Positions 1 through 6,686 of a stretch of 14,903 nucleotides of DNA are shown here, one piece after another. Under the pieces are notes generated by a model. The model made no database searches. It had not been told where the DNA came from and was given only the letters and a program-made list of their open reading frames with translations. Source of the stretch: Lachnoclostridium sp. UBA7482. GTDB taxonomy: Bacteria > Bacillota > Clostridia > Lachnospirales > Lachnospiraceae. The stretch spans positions 75,575 through 90,477 of the forward strand of contig DLOO01000051.1 of assembly GCA_002479645.1 (NCBI GenBank). The letters are read 5' to 3'. A program made the position numbers and the translations under genes. Position 1 is the first letter of the stretch. Each line of letters begins with the position of its first letter.

Positions 1-534
1 CAGGAAATCGGAAAATGCCTTCGGGAGCGAACAATAAAGAAATATTATCTGTGTTTTGTTCTGGGGAAAATGACCGAATCCTTTGTCCACAAGGGGTATC
101 TTTGTAAGAACCCGGCAAATAACCGTGTGTTGATCAGCGATGACCGTACCCTGCCGGATGCGGAGCCGATTGAAACTGCGGGGAAACCGCTTGCGGTACA
201 CAATCATTTGACTCTGGTACGTGTCGAACTTCGTACCGGAAAATCCCACCAAATCCGTGGGGTAATGGAGTATATGGGGCACCCGATTTTAGGCGATCCC
301 AAATATTGCGGCAACGGCAGCAAAGATCCGGGGGCAATGCGTGCGCTTGTACAAAGATACCGACTGCAGTCGCAGCAGCTTGTTGCGTATGAACTGCGGT
401 TTCCGGAAATGACCGGAGGACTTGCGGAATTATCCCAAAAACGATATTATTCGCCGCTTCCGGGTGCATTTCACCGGGTGTTAAAGGAAGAATTTCCGGA
501 GATTGTATTGAACGGCCGATGGGAATCACAGTAA
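1..534 (+). CDS. RluA-family pseudouridine synthase, C-terminal part (5' end outside window)
   Basis: The reading frame is open from base 1 and ends at TAA 532-534, so 177 C-terminal residues are visible. RluA-family enzymes isomerise uridine to pseudouridine in rRNA or tRNA. The visible part holds the family's conserved C-terminal core: RTGKSHQIR (about residues 79-87 of the fragment) followed by GHPILGDPKY, and upstream the REREIxKxYL-like segment RERTIKKYYLCFVLG. The catalytic HRLDxxTSG motif would lie upstream of the window and cannot be checked. An ATG at 70 is internal, because the homology to the family begins before it. The RNA target (RluC, RluD or another paralogue type) cannot be decided from this part. 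It ends 21 bases before recU and may be co-transcribed with it. Confidence 0.88.
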   Translation, partial: QEIGKCLRERTIKKYYLCFVLGKMTESFVHKGYLCKNPANNRVLISDDRTLPDAEPIETAGKPLAVHNHLTLVRVELRTGKSHQIRGVMEYMGHPILGDPKYCGNGSKDPGAMRALVQRYRLQSQQLVAYELRFPEMTGGLAELSQKRYYSPLPGAFHRVLKEEFPEIVLNGRWESQ

Positions 535-543
535 CGAGAGAAA

Positions 544-548
544 AGAGG
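544..548 (+). promoter_or_regulatory. Ribosome binding site of recU
   Basis: AGAGG lies 7 bases before the ATG at 556. It supports that start for the RecU frame. Confidence 0.75.
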
Positions 549-555
549 TGCATTT

Positions 556-1089
556 ATGGCTTGGAAATCCAGAGGACTCAGAGGTTCTTTTCTTGAGGAA
601 CTGATTAACCATACCAATGAGCATTATCGCGAGCGGCATTTGGCACTGGTACAGAAGGTTCCGACCCCGATTACGCCGATTGAGATAGACAAGGTAAGCA
701 GACATATTACTCTGGCGTACTTTGACCGGAAAAGTACTGTCGATTATATCGGGCTTGTCCAGGGGATTCCGCTTTGCTTTGACTGTAAGGAATGTGCCGC
801 TGAGACCTTTTCCCTTCAGAATGTCCACAAGCATCAGATTGAATTTATGCGGGATTTTGAGGAGCAGGGCGGCATTGCCTTCCTGCTGATTTACTATGAC
901 AAAAAAGATATGGTTTATTATATGCGTTTTCGGGAATTGGCAGAATTTTATGAGAGAGCCGAACATGGCGGACGAAAAAGCGTTCGCTTCGACGAACTGA
1001 GCGAGGAGCATATGTATCCTTTGAGACAATCGTTATATATCAATTATCTGGAATTTGTAAATCAGGATTTAGCACAAAGAGATACTTGA
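556..1089 (+). CDS. recU: Holliday junction resolvase RecU
   Basis: The 177-residue protein matches the RecU family of Firmicutes, which cleaves four-way DNA junctions during recombination and chromosome segregation. RGxFLEELIxxTNxxY (residues 9-24) is the family N-terminus, followed by KVPTPI (34-39). The nuclease core shows TVDY (D63), FDCKE (D76, K78) and then SLQNVHKHQIEFM (86-98) and QGGIAFLL. The D63-D76-K78 spacing equals that of the Bacillus subtilis catalytic set D88-E101-K103, with Asp in place of the usual Glu in the E-x-K motif. The length is slightly below the usual 190-200 residues, through a shorter N-terminal tail. The stop codon TGA 1087-1089 lies in the loop of a terminator-like hairpin. 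The usual partner gene for penicillin-binding protein 1 is not next to it here. Confidence 0.92.
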   Translation: MAWKSRGLRGSFLEELINHTNEHYRERHLALVQKVPTPITPIEIDKVSRHITLAYFDRKSTVDYIGLVQGIPLCFDCKECAAETFSLQNVHKHQIEFMRDFEEQGGIAFLLIYYDKKDMVYYMRFRELAEFYERAEHGGRKSVRFDELSEEHMYPLRQSLYINYLEFVNQDLAQRDT

Positions 1090-1102
1090 CAATCTCTTTT
1101 TT
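1076..1102 (+). terminator. Terminator-like hairpin at the end of recU
   Basis: AAAGAGAT (1076-1083) pairs perfectly with ATCTCTTT (1092-1099) around an 8-nt loop, and a run of six T (1097-1102) follows. The stem is A/T-rich, so it should be a weak intrinsic terminator. The recU stop codon is in the loop, and the loop plus the start of the right arm also carry the -35 box of the next promoter. Confidence 0.6.
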
Positions 1103-1114
1103 ATCCAGTATAAT
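1086..1114 (+). promoter_or_regulatory. Consensus sigma-A promoter of the his operon
   Basis: TTGACA (1086-1091) and TATAAT (1109-1114) are perfect consensus hexamers separated by exactly 17 bp. The predicted transcription start is near 1120, giving a leader of about 83 nt before hisZ. The -35 hexamer overlaps the recU TGA codon. Confidence 0.88.
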
Positions 1115-1119
1115 CTGAC

Positions 1120-1203
1120 GTGTTATCATATTACCAAATTATCACTTTACAACGATAAAGTACAGAAAGAGCCGGGCAGAATACCCGGCGGAAAGGAAAC
1201 CCT
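1120..1203 (+). promoter_or_regulatory. 5' leader of the his operon with two small hairpins
   Basis: The leader holds two copies of TTATCA (1123-1128 and 1139-1144). A 6-bp hairpin follows, ACTTTA 1144-1149 with TAAAGT 1156-1161. A 6-bp G/C hairpin, GCCGGG 1171-1176 with CCCGGC 1184-1189 and a 7-nt loop, sits just before the ribosome binding site (AAAGG 1192-1196). No T-box, leader peptide with His codons or known riboswitch motif is visible. A role in regulation is inference only. Confidence 0.4.
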
Positions 1204-2310
1204 ATGATGCAATTATTACATACGCCGGAAGGCGTGCGGGACACTTACGGAGAAGAGAGCAGGCAGAAGGAATTGCTGCGCACGAAGATTGCCCACTGCA
1301 TGCATACGTATGGTTTTCAGGATATACAGACCCCCTCCTTTGAGTTTTTTGATATTTTCAACAAAGAGCGCGGTACCGTTCCTTCCAAAGATATGTACAA
1401 GTTTTTTGACCGCGACGGCAATACTTTAGTCCTTCGTCCGGATATGACGCCGTCTATCGCGCGATGTGCCGCAAAGTATTTCCGGGAGGAAGACAAGCCG
1501 ATTCGTCTTTCTTATTGCGGCAATACCTATATCAATAATAACAGTTATCAGGGACGTTTGAAGGAGACTACGCAGATTGGTGCGGAATTGTTCTCCGATG
1601 CGGACGTTCTTGCCGATGCGGATTTGATTGCCATGACCGTTGACTGTCTGAAGGCTTCCGGACTCAAGGAATTCCAGATTGAAGTCGGAAACGCGGACTT
1701 CTTCAAGGGACTTGTGGAAGAGACCAGCCTTACCGAGGACGAACAGGAAGAACTTCGCGTTCTGATAAAGAATAAAAATATTTTCGGAGCGCAGGATTTG
1801 CTCTGTAAGCTGAATATTTCCGGTGATTTGCAGGAGCTGTTTATGAGCCTTCCGGAAATGTTCGGGTCAATGGAAACCATTCGCAAAATGAAGCAAAAAA
1901 CCACCAACGAAAGAGCCTTAAAGGCTCTGGAACGTATGGAACAGCTGTATGATCTGCTTACTGCATACGGATGCGGGCAGTATGTTTCCTTTGACCTTGG
2001 AATGCTCAGCAAGTATAAGTATTACACCGGTATTATTTTCCGTGCGATTACTTATGGAATCGGCGAGGCAGTTGCCTCCGGCGGGCGTTACAATCAGTTG
2101 GTGGGGCAGTTCGGATTTGATACCCCCGCAATCGGCATGTCCATTACGCTGGATTATCTGATGAGTGCGTTGGAGCGTCAGAATTTGCTTTCGGCAGAAA
2201 AGAATGAAGTTATTTCTGTGCCTTATACCAAAGCAACGAGAAAAGAGGCTGTTTTGAAGGCGTGTGAGCTTCGTAAAGAAGGCAAATCGGTTACACTTTT
2301 AGAGCAGTAA
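1204..2310 (+). CDS. hisZ: ATP phosphoribosyltransferase regulatory subunit HisZ
   Basis: HisZ is a catalytically inactive relative of histidyl-tRNA synthetase that pairs with short-form HisG to make the first enzyme of histidine synthesis and to sense histidine. The 368-residue protein starts TPEGVRD, has RPDMTPSIAR (class II motif 2 region, about residues 79-88), then YYTGIIFRAI and SGGRYNQLVGQFG. The short-form HisG directly downstream confirms the HisZ assignment over HisRS. ATG 1204 follows AAAGG at 1192-1196; a second ATG at 1207 is an equally possible start. The C-terminal domain appears cut short: it ends at ELRKEGKSVTLLEQ, where longer homologues continue for several dozen residues. 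hisG follows after 21 bases. Confidence 0.9.
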   Translation: MMQLLHTPEGVRDTYGEESRQKELLRTKIAHCMHTYGFQDIQTPSFEFFDIFNKERGTVPSKDMYKFFDRDGNTLVLRPDMTPSIARCAAKYFREEDKPIRLSYCGNTYINNNSYQGRLKETTQIGAELFSDADVLADADLIAMTVDCLKASGLKEFQIEVGNADFFKGLVEETSLTEDEQEELRVLIKNKNIFGAQDLLCKLNISGDLQELFMSLPEMFGSMETIRKMKQKTTNERALKALERMEQLYDLLTAYGCGQYVSFDLGMLSKYKYYTGIIFRAITYGIGEAVASGGRYNQLVGQFGFDTPAIGMSITLDYLMSALERQNLLSAEKNEVISVPYTKATRKEAVLKACELRKEGKSVTLLEQ

Positions 2311-2331
2311 ACGTTCGTTTGGAGGATAACA

Positions 2332-2985
2332 ATGAGGGATATAACAATTGCCCTGGCAAAGGGCCGTCTGGCAAAGAAAGCAATGGAGATTCTCGGAGAA
2401 ATCGGAATCGATTGCGAAGAGATGAATGATAAAGATACCAGAAAACTGATTTTCCGTAACGATGACCTGTGTATGCGTTTTTTCCTTGCAAAGGCAAACG
2501 ATGTTCCAACCTACGTGGAGTACGGCGCTGCCGATATCGGTATTGTCGGTAAGGACACGATTCTTGAGGAAAACCGTAAATTATATGAGGTTGTGGACTT
2601 AAATATCGGCCGTTGCCGTATGTGTGTCGCAGGTCCCCCGAGTGCAAAGGAGCTTCTCGGAAGCGGCAAGGTTATTCGTGTAGCAACCAAATACCCGGCG
2701 ATTGCCAAGGATTATTTCTACAACCGGAAGCACCAGACGGTTGAGATTATTAAGCTGAACGGTTCCATCGAACTGGCTCCGATCGTCGGACTTTCCGAAG
2801 TGATTGTTGATATTGTAGAGACCGGTTCTACTCTGCGCGAGAACGGACTGGAAGTTCTTGAGGAGATTGTTCCTCTTTCTGCAAGAATGGTGGTTAATCA
2901 GGTCAGCATGAAGATGGAGCAGGAAAGAATCAGCAAACTGATTCGTGATTTGCGTGCTGTTATCGAAAAGCGTAACAACCAATAA
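2332..2985 (+). CDS. hisG: ATP phosphoribosyltransferase catalytic subunit HisG, short form
   Basis: HisG joins ATP and PRPP to form phosphoribosyl-ATP, the committed step of histidine synthesis. At 217 residues it is the short form, which lacks the C-terminal histidine-binding domain and depends on HisZ. Visible family segments are ALAKGRLAKKAMEIL near residue 6, GAADIGIVGKD (about 64-74), the ESELAT-like region VATKYPAIAKDYF, and the PRPP loop DIVETGSTLRENGL (about 161-174). GGAGG 2321-2325 lies 6 bases before the ATG. It sits between hisZ and hisD in one operon. Confidence 0.95.
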   Translation: MRDITIALAKGRLAKKAMEILGEIGIDCEEMNDKDTRKLIFRNDDLCMRFFLAKANDVPTYVEYGAADIGIVGKDTILEENRKLYEVVDLNIGRCRMCVAGPPSAKELLGSGKVIRVATKYPAIAKDYFYNRKHQTVEIIKLNGSIELAPIVGLSEVIVDIVETGSTLRENGLEVLEEIVPLSARMVVNQVSMKMEQERISKLIRDLRAVIEKRNNQ

Positions 2986-3027
2986 CCTATTTATTTCGTT
3001 GGGCAAATGCCCGAAAGTGAGGCTACT

Positions 3028-4326
3028 ATGAGAATTGTGAAATTAAATGATGAAACGAAGCAGGATTTGCTTGCCAAGCTTCTGCGCCGGAGCCCGAACC
3101 AGTATCCGGAACAGGAGAAGACCGTAAACGACATTCTTGCAGATATTAAGGCAAGAGGCGATGAGGCAGTATTTGATTATACGGAGCGTTTTGATAAGGT
3201 CAGACTGACCCCGGATACCTTAGCGGTAACCGAAGAAGAATTTGCGGAAGCCTATGGTGAGATTGAAGAGGAGTTCCTTGGAATCCTTCGCAGAGCCATT
3301 GAAAATATCCGCAGCTATCACATGCTTCAGAAGCGCAGCAGCTGGTTTGATTACAAGGGCGGCATTATTCTCGGACAGAAGATGACCCCCATTCAATCGG
3401 TTGGCGTATATGTACCCGGCGGTAAGGCTGTTTATCCTTCCAGTGTTCTTATGAACATTTTACCCGCAAAGGTTGCAGGCGTAGAGAAGATTTGCGTGGT
3501 TACCCCGTGCGGTAAGGACGGTAAAGTAAATCCCGGGGTACTTGTTGCAGCAAAGGAAGCCGGTGCAGACACTGTTTATAAGGTCGGCGGCGCACAGGCT
3601 GTCGGCGCACTGGCATTTGGTACCGAATCAATTCCGAAGGTGGATAAGATTGTCGGTCCCGGCAATATCTATGTTGCACTTGCAAAGAAAGCAGTATACG
3701 GGAATGTCGGCATTGATTCCATTGCAGGTCCGAGTGAGATTCTGGTTCTTGCCGACGAAACAGCCAATCCCCGCTATGTTGCGGCTGATTTGCTGTCCCA
3801 GGCAGAACACGATCAGCTGGCATCCGCTATTTTGATTACGACCAGCCGGAAGCTTGCCGAGCAGGTTTGCGTTGAAGTCGATAAATTTACGGAAATCCTT
3901 TCCCGCAGGGAAATCATCGAGGCGTCCCTGGAAAATTACGGGTATATCCTTGTTGCTGATACGATGGAGGAGGCAATTCAGGCCGCAAACGATATTGCAA
4001 CCGAGCACTTGGAGATTTTAACTGCAAATCCGATGGAAACGATGACTTATATCAGGAATGCCGGTGCGATTTTTCTCGGAGAATATGCAAGCGAGCCGTT
4101 AGGAGACTATTTTGCAGGGCCGGATCACATTCTTCCGACGAACGGAACCGCAAAATTCTTCTCGCCGCTTGGCGTGGATGATTTCATGAAGAGGAGCAGT
4201 ATTATTTCCTACAGTAAGGAAGCGCTTGCGGCATGTGGGGAGGATGTGGTAAAATTTGCGAATAAAGAAGGTTTTACCGCACACGCCAATTCCATTGCCG
4301 TAAGACTTGAGGATTTGAACAAATAG
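3028..4326 (+). CDS. hisD: Histidinol dehydrogenase HisD
   Basis: HisD carries out the last two steps of histidine synthesis, oxidising L-histidinol to histidine with NAD and a zinc ion. I chose ATG 3028 over the in-frame ATG 3007 because GTGAGG 3017-3022 is placed to serve it and nothing serves 3007. With this start the protein has 432 residues, and several key residues fall on Escherichia coli numbers: E326-H327, zinc ligands D360 and H419. The other zinc ligands, SQAEHD, are Q258 and H261, one off from E. coli. [16 protein letters not shown] is the family N-terminal signature. The 67-base gap to hisB holds a palindromic repeat. Confidence 0.95.
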   Translation: MRIVKLNDETKQDLLAKLLRRSPNQYPEQEKTVNDILADIKARGDEAVFDYTERFDKVRLTPDTLAVTEEEFAEAYGEIEEEFLGILRRAIENIRSYHMLQKRSSWFDYKGGIILGQKMTPIQSVGVYVPGGKAVYPSSVLMNILPAKVAGVEKICVVTPCGKDGKVNPGVLVAAKEAGADTVYKVGGAQAVGALAFGTESIPKVDKIVGPGNIYVALAKKAVYGNVGIDSIAGPSEILVLADETANPRYVAADLLSQAEHDQLASAILITTSRKLAEQVCVEVDKFTEILSRREIIEASLENYGYILVADTMEEAIQAANDIATEHLEILTANPMETMTYIRNAGAIFLGEYASEPLGDYFAGPDHILPTNGTAKFFSPLGVDDFMKRSSIISYSKEALAACGEDVVKFANKEGFTAHANSIAVRLEDLNK

Positions 4327-4337
4327 TTCGACAAAGA

Positions 4338-4343
4338 AAGGAA
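4338..4343 (+). promoter_or_regulatory. Shine-Dalgarno-like AAAGGA separated from hisB by a palindromic repeat
   Basis: AAAGGA is the best ribosome binding site in the hisD-hisB gap, but it lies 50 bases before ATG 4394 because the 33-bp palindrome 4348-4380 sits between them. The only closer candidate is AGG at 4381-4383, part of the repeat's own tail. Confidence 0.4.
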
Positions 4344-4347
4344 ATAA

Positions 4348-4380
4348 GTCTCGACTCCGTGCATACGCGCGGGTCGGGAC
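4348..4380 (+). repeat. Palindromic intergenic repeat, copy A (hisD-hisB gap)
   Basis: The outer arms GTCTCGAC (4348-4355) and GTCGGGAC (4373-4380) pair over 8 bp with one U-G. After a 1-nt bulge, the inner arms CCGTGC (4357-4362) and GCGCGG (4367-4372) pair over 6 bp with one U-G, closed by the loop ATAC. The tail ACAGGTAATTT is shared with the units at 6567-6643, which are in the opposite orientation. Confidence 0.85.
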
Positions 4381-4393
4381 AGGTAATTTGATT

Positions 4394-4978
4394 ATGCGCA
4401 GCGCAACCGTAGAAAGAAAAACCAGGGAAACCAATATTACGCTTACTTTGAATCTGGACGGAAAGGGTGTTTCAAATGTAAAGACCGGCATCGGATTTTT
4501 TGATCATATGCTGCAGGGCTTTGCCAAGCACGGTCTGTTTGACCTCAAGGTAACCTGTGATGGCGATTTGGAGGTAGACAGTCATCATACCGTAGAGGAT
4601 GTCGGTATCGTTCTCGGCAATGCAATTAAGGAGGCTTTGGGCGATAAGGTTGGTTTGAAGCGCTATGGTAATTTTATGCTTCCGATGGACGAAACCCTGA
4701 TGCTTTGTGCCATTGATTTATCCGGAAGACCGTATTTTGTTTATGATGTCGCAACGACCGTTGACAAGCTGGGGGAGATGGATGTAGAATTGGCAAAGGA
4801 ATTTTTCTATGCGATTTCTTATTCCGCAGGGATGAATCTGCATATCCGTATGTTGAGCGGCGATAATAATCATCATATTCTGGAAGCGATGTTTAAGGCA
4901 TTTGGCAAGGCACTCGATCAGGCAACGCAGATTGACGAACGTATAGAAGGAGTACTTTCCACGAAAGGAACCATTTAG
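4394..4978 (+). CDS. hisB: Imidazoleglycerol-phosphate dehydratase HisB (monofunctional)
   Basis: HisB dehydrates imidazoleglycerol phosphate to imidazoleacetol phosphate, using a two-manganese site. The 194-residue protein has the family motifs in order: [16 protein letters not shown] (about residues 33-48), [11 protein letters not shown] (about 64-74), PMDETL (about 98-103) and the second metal motif [18 protein letters not shown] near residue 160. There is no histidinol-phosphatase domain. ATG 4394 gives the usual N-terminus [15 protein letters not shown]; an in-frame TTG at 4388 would add two residues. The start is unusual because a palindrome separates it from the obvious ribosome binding site. 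One base separates its stop from hisIE, suggesting translational coupling. Confidence 0.95.
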   Translation: MRSATVERKTRETNITLTLNLDGKGVSNVKTGIGFFDHMLQGFAKHGLFDLKVTCDGDLEVDSHHTVEDVGIVLGNAIKEALGDKVGLKRYGNFMLPMDETLMLCAIDLSGRPYFVYDVATTVDKLGEMDVELAKEFFYAISYSAGMNLHIRMLSGDNNHHILEAMFKAFGKALDQATQIDERIEGVLSTKGTI

Positions 4979-4979
4979 G

Positions 4980-6257
4980 ATGAAAGACATTATTGCATAT
5001 ATCAATGCGGAAACCGAATTTTCCGCAAATGTACTGGAGCTTTCACAGGAATACGAGCATAATGGCGCGGACGGCCTGTATATTTACAATTATGATGATA
5101 ATGAAACTGCACAGATGGAATTTTTGCAGACGGTAAAGCTGATTCTGAAGCGTGTGGATATTCCGCTTTATATCGGCTGCGTTGTAAAGCGTTTTGAAGA
5201 TGTAAAGAAGGCGCTTTATACCGGCGCTTCCTATGTAGTAATTCCCTACGATGCCAGGTATCCGGAAAAAGAAGTGCAGATTGCCATTGAACGTTTCGGT
5301 AGGGATAAGATTTATGTTGAGTTTAATGCGGACCGCAATGCGCCAAGCAGAGCTTACGAAAAGGCCGGTCTGATTTCCGAATTAAAGGAAAAAGGCATTG
5401 CCGGATTTTTCTTCAAGCATGTTTCATTGAACGATTCCATGCAGCAGTTATTTGCCGAAGCAGACGCGCCTGTGATTATCCGCGACAGCCTGGTACGTAA
5501 CGACATCGAAAGTGTTTTGGCAACCGATGGCGTGGATGGCATCGCAACAAATTATTATCGGGAGAAAAACATTCTTCCGGTTAAGAAGACCCTGGCTGAA
5601 AACGGAATCGAGACGAAATGCTTAAAGAGCAGTATGGCATTTTCCGAGTTCAAGTTAAATGCGGATGGTCTGATTCCGGTTGTCGTGCAGGATTACCGCA
5701 CGCTGCAGGTTCTTATGGTTGCTTATATGAACGAAGAAGCCTTTCTTTCTACGATTGAAACCGGTAAGATGACTTATTATTCCCGCAGCCGAGAGGAACA
5801 GTGGGTGAAGGGGGAAACCTCCGGTCATTATCAGTATTTGAAGGAAATATCCGTGGACTGCGACAAGGATACGCTGCTTGCGAAGGTGCATCAGCTTGGA
5901 GCTGCCTGCCATACCGGCAACACTTCCTGCTTCTACACGCCTTTGGCAGCAAAAGAGTACGACTCTTACAATCCGCTTACGGTGCTGACCGAGGATTATA
6001 ATATCATTCTTGATCGTAAAGTGAATCCAAAGCCCGGTTCCTATACCAATTATCTTTTTGAAAAGGGAATCGATAAGATTCTGAAAAAATGCGGTGAGGA
6101 GGCAACGGAGATTACGATTGCCGCCAAGAATCCGGATGCAGAAGAACTCAAGTATGAAATTGCCGATTACCTCTACCATTTGATGGTTCTTATGGCGGAG
6201 TGCGATGTGGACTGGAATGACATCGTAAAAGAATTGGCTAACCGTAGAAAGTCCTGA
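4980..6257 (+). CDS. hisIE: HisIE (phosphoribosyl-AMP cyclohydrolase / phosphoribosyl-ATP pyrophosphatase) with N-terminal degenerate HisF-like domain
   Basis: The 425-residue protein has three parts. Residues about 222-330 are HisI, the cyclohydrolase, with [26 protein letters not shown] and the cysteine motif [11 protein letters not shown]. Residues about 345-420 are HisE, the pyrophosphohydrolase, with [15 protein letters not shown] and [17 protein letters not shown]. Residues 1-212 resemble a HisF/HisA TIM barrel, with [10 protein letters not shown] (29-38), [19 protein letters not shown] (61-79) and [12 protein letters not shown]. In this part both catalytic Asp positions are Asn (N9, N116), and the glycine-rich phosphate loops read GCV and RDS. 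The domain is therefore probably structural or regulatory (inference). AAAGGA 4964-4969 inside hisB provides a ribosome binding site 10 bases upstream. Confidence 0.92.
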   Translation: MKDIIAYINAETEFSANVLELSQEYEHNGADGLYIYNYDDNETAQMEFLQTVKLILKRVDIPLYIGCVVKRFEDVKKALYTGASYVVIPYDARYPEKEVQIAIERFGRDKIYVEFNADRNAPSRAYEKAGLISELKEKGIAGFFFKHVSLNDSMQQLFAEADAPVIIRDSLVRNDIESVLATDGVDGIATNYYREKNILPVKKTLAENGIETKCLKSSMAFSEFKLNADGLIPVVVQDYRTLQVLMVAYMNEEAFLSTIETGKMTYYSRSREEQWVKGETSGHYQYLKEISVDCDKDTLLAKVHQLGAACHTGNTSCFYTPLAAKEYDSYNPLTVLTEDYNIILDRKVNPKPGSYTNYLFEKGIDKILKKCGEEATEITIAAKNPDAEELKYEIADYLYHLMVLMAECDVDWNDIVKELANRRKS

Positions 6258-6273
6258 GAGAGAGGAAAGTAAA

Positions 6274-6399
6274 ATGGATTTTATTGCAGAATTGGTACGA
6301 AGCATGTTTTCTTATGTTGTTTATGTGGTAATCGCCGCAGCAGGCTTTATGCTTGGCATGTTCGTAAGAAAAAAGAAGGATCGGAAGAACGAAAAATGA
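6274..6399 (+). CDS. Small single-pass membrane protein, 41 residues, unknown function
   Basis: An ATG at 6274 preceded by AGAGGAAAG (6261-6269) opens a 41-codon frame ending at TGA 6397-6399, 16 bases after hisIE. The protein has an amphipathic start (MDFIAELVRSMF), one hydrophobic span at about residues 13-31 (SYVVYVVIAAAGFMLGMFV), and a basic tail RKKKDRKNEK that predicts a cytoplasmic C-terminus. I do not recognise a named family. The ribosome binding site, operon position and clean one-span design argue that it is real. It would be co-transcribed with the his genes, but no link to histidine metabolism can be seen. Confidence 0.65.
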   Translation: MDFIAELVRSMFSYVVYVVIAAAGFMLGMFVRKKKDRKNEK

Positions 6400-6474
6400 T
6401 TTGCATAATCCGGTGATTGTCGGCGCCGGTACTTGCATTTATTGGATTTTTCAGGCATTTTTTTGAAAAAAGTA

Positions 6475-6503
6475 TTGCATTCACCGAAATGTTGTGCTAT
6501 ATT
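6475..6503 (+). promoter_or_regulatory. Extended -10 promoter of the rimP-nusA-infB operon
   Basis: TTGCAT (6475-6480) and TATATT (6498-6503) are separated by 17 bp, and TGC directly precedes the -10 box, giving the extended -10 form. Transcription should start near 6510, producing a leader of about 195 nt. Confidence 0.72.
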
Positions 6504-6529
6504 ATTACAGTAACATATAGGCTAAAGTA

Positions 6530-6560
6530 AAGGAGTGGGCAAAAGTCCACTCCTTGTTTA
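6530..6560 (+). promoter_or_regulatory. Attenuator-like hairpin in the rimP leader
   Basis: Bases 6530-6540 pair with 6545-6555 (outer part AAGGAGTGG with CCACTCCTT, inner part GC with GT including one G-U), giving an 11-bp stem closed by AAAA. The tail TTGTTTATTA is U-rich but interrupted, as in weak or NusA-dependent terminators. NusA autoregulation through leader termination is known for the B. subtilis ylxS(rimP)-nusA operon; that this hairpin does the same is inference. Confidence 0.6.
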
Positions 6561-6566
6561 TTACCT

Positions 6567-6599
6567 GTCCCGACCCGCGCGCATGCGCGGCGTCGAGAC
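6567..6599 (-). repeat. Palindromic intergenic repeat, copy B
   Basis: GTCCCGAC (6567-6574) and GTCGAGAC (6592-6599) flank an inner stem CCGCGC/GCGCGG with loop GCAT on the + strand. Read on the - strand it matches copy A: 8 bp with one U-G, a bulged G, and 6 perfect bp. It is followed by TAAAATTACCT, which links it to copy C with a 44-bp period. Confidence 0.85.
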
Positions 6600-6610
6600 T
6601 AAAATTACCT

Positions 6611-6643
6611 GTCCCGACCCGAGCGTACGCTCGGCGTCGAGAC
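6611..6643 (-). repeat. Palindromic intergenic repeat, copy C
   Basis: This is the second tandem unit, 44 bp after copy B, with identical outer arms. The inner part 6619-6634 is a perfect 16-bp palindrome (CCGAGC/GCTCGG around GTAC). Compared with copy B, a C-G pair is replaced by A-T in the stem, a paired change. Confidence 0.85.
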
Positions 6644-6654
6644 TAAAATTGACT

Positions 6655-6686
6655 GTCCCGATTGCTGTGTACGCTCGGGTCGGGAC
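6655..6686. repeat. Palindromic intergenic repeat, copy D (degenerate hybrid)
   Basis: This is the third unit in the same 44-bp register. Its outer arms GTCCCGAT (6655-6662) and GTCGGGAC (6679-6686) still pair. The inner stem is broken on the left (TGCTGT), while its right part (GTACGCTCGG) is intact. It looks like the left half of one orientation joined to the right half of the other. Confidence 0.7.

Noticed and set aside
1120..1203. T-box or histidine leader peptide in front of hisZ
   Set aside because: The leader is only about 83 nt, has no T-box sequence and no run of His codons.
3007..3027. Upstream ATG start of hisD
   Set aside because: It has no ribosome binding site and would add seven residues; the ATG 3028 start puts E326, H327, D360 and H419 on the E. 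coli numbers.
6410..6429. Terminator of the his operon
   Set aside because: The 6-bp stem contains a G-U pair and is not directly followed by a T run.
6567..6686. CRISPR array
   Set aside because: The 44-bp units are palindromes with short conserved linkers (TAAAATTACCT) and no unique spacers; a single copy of the same unit lies elsewhere.
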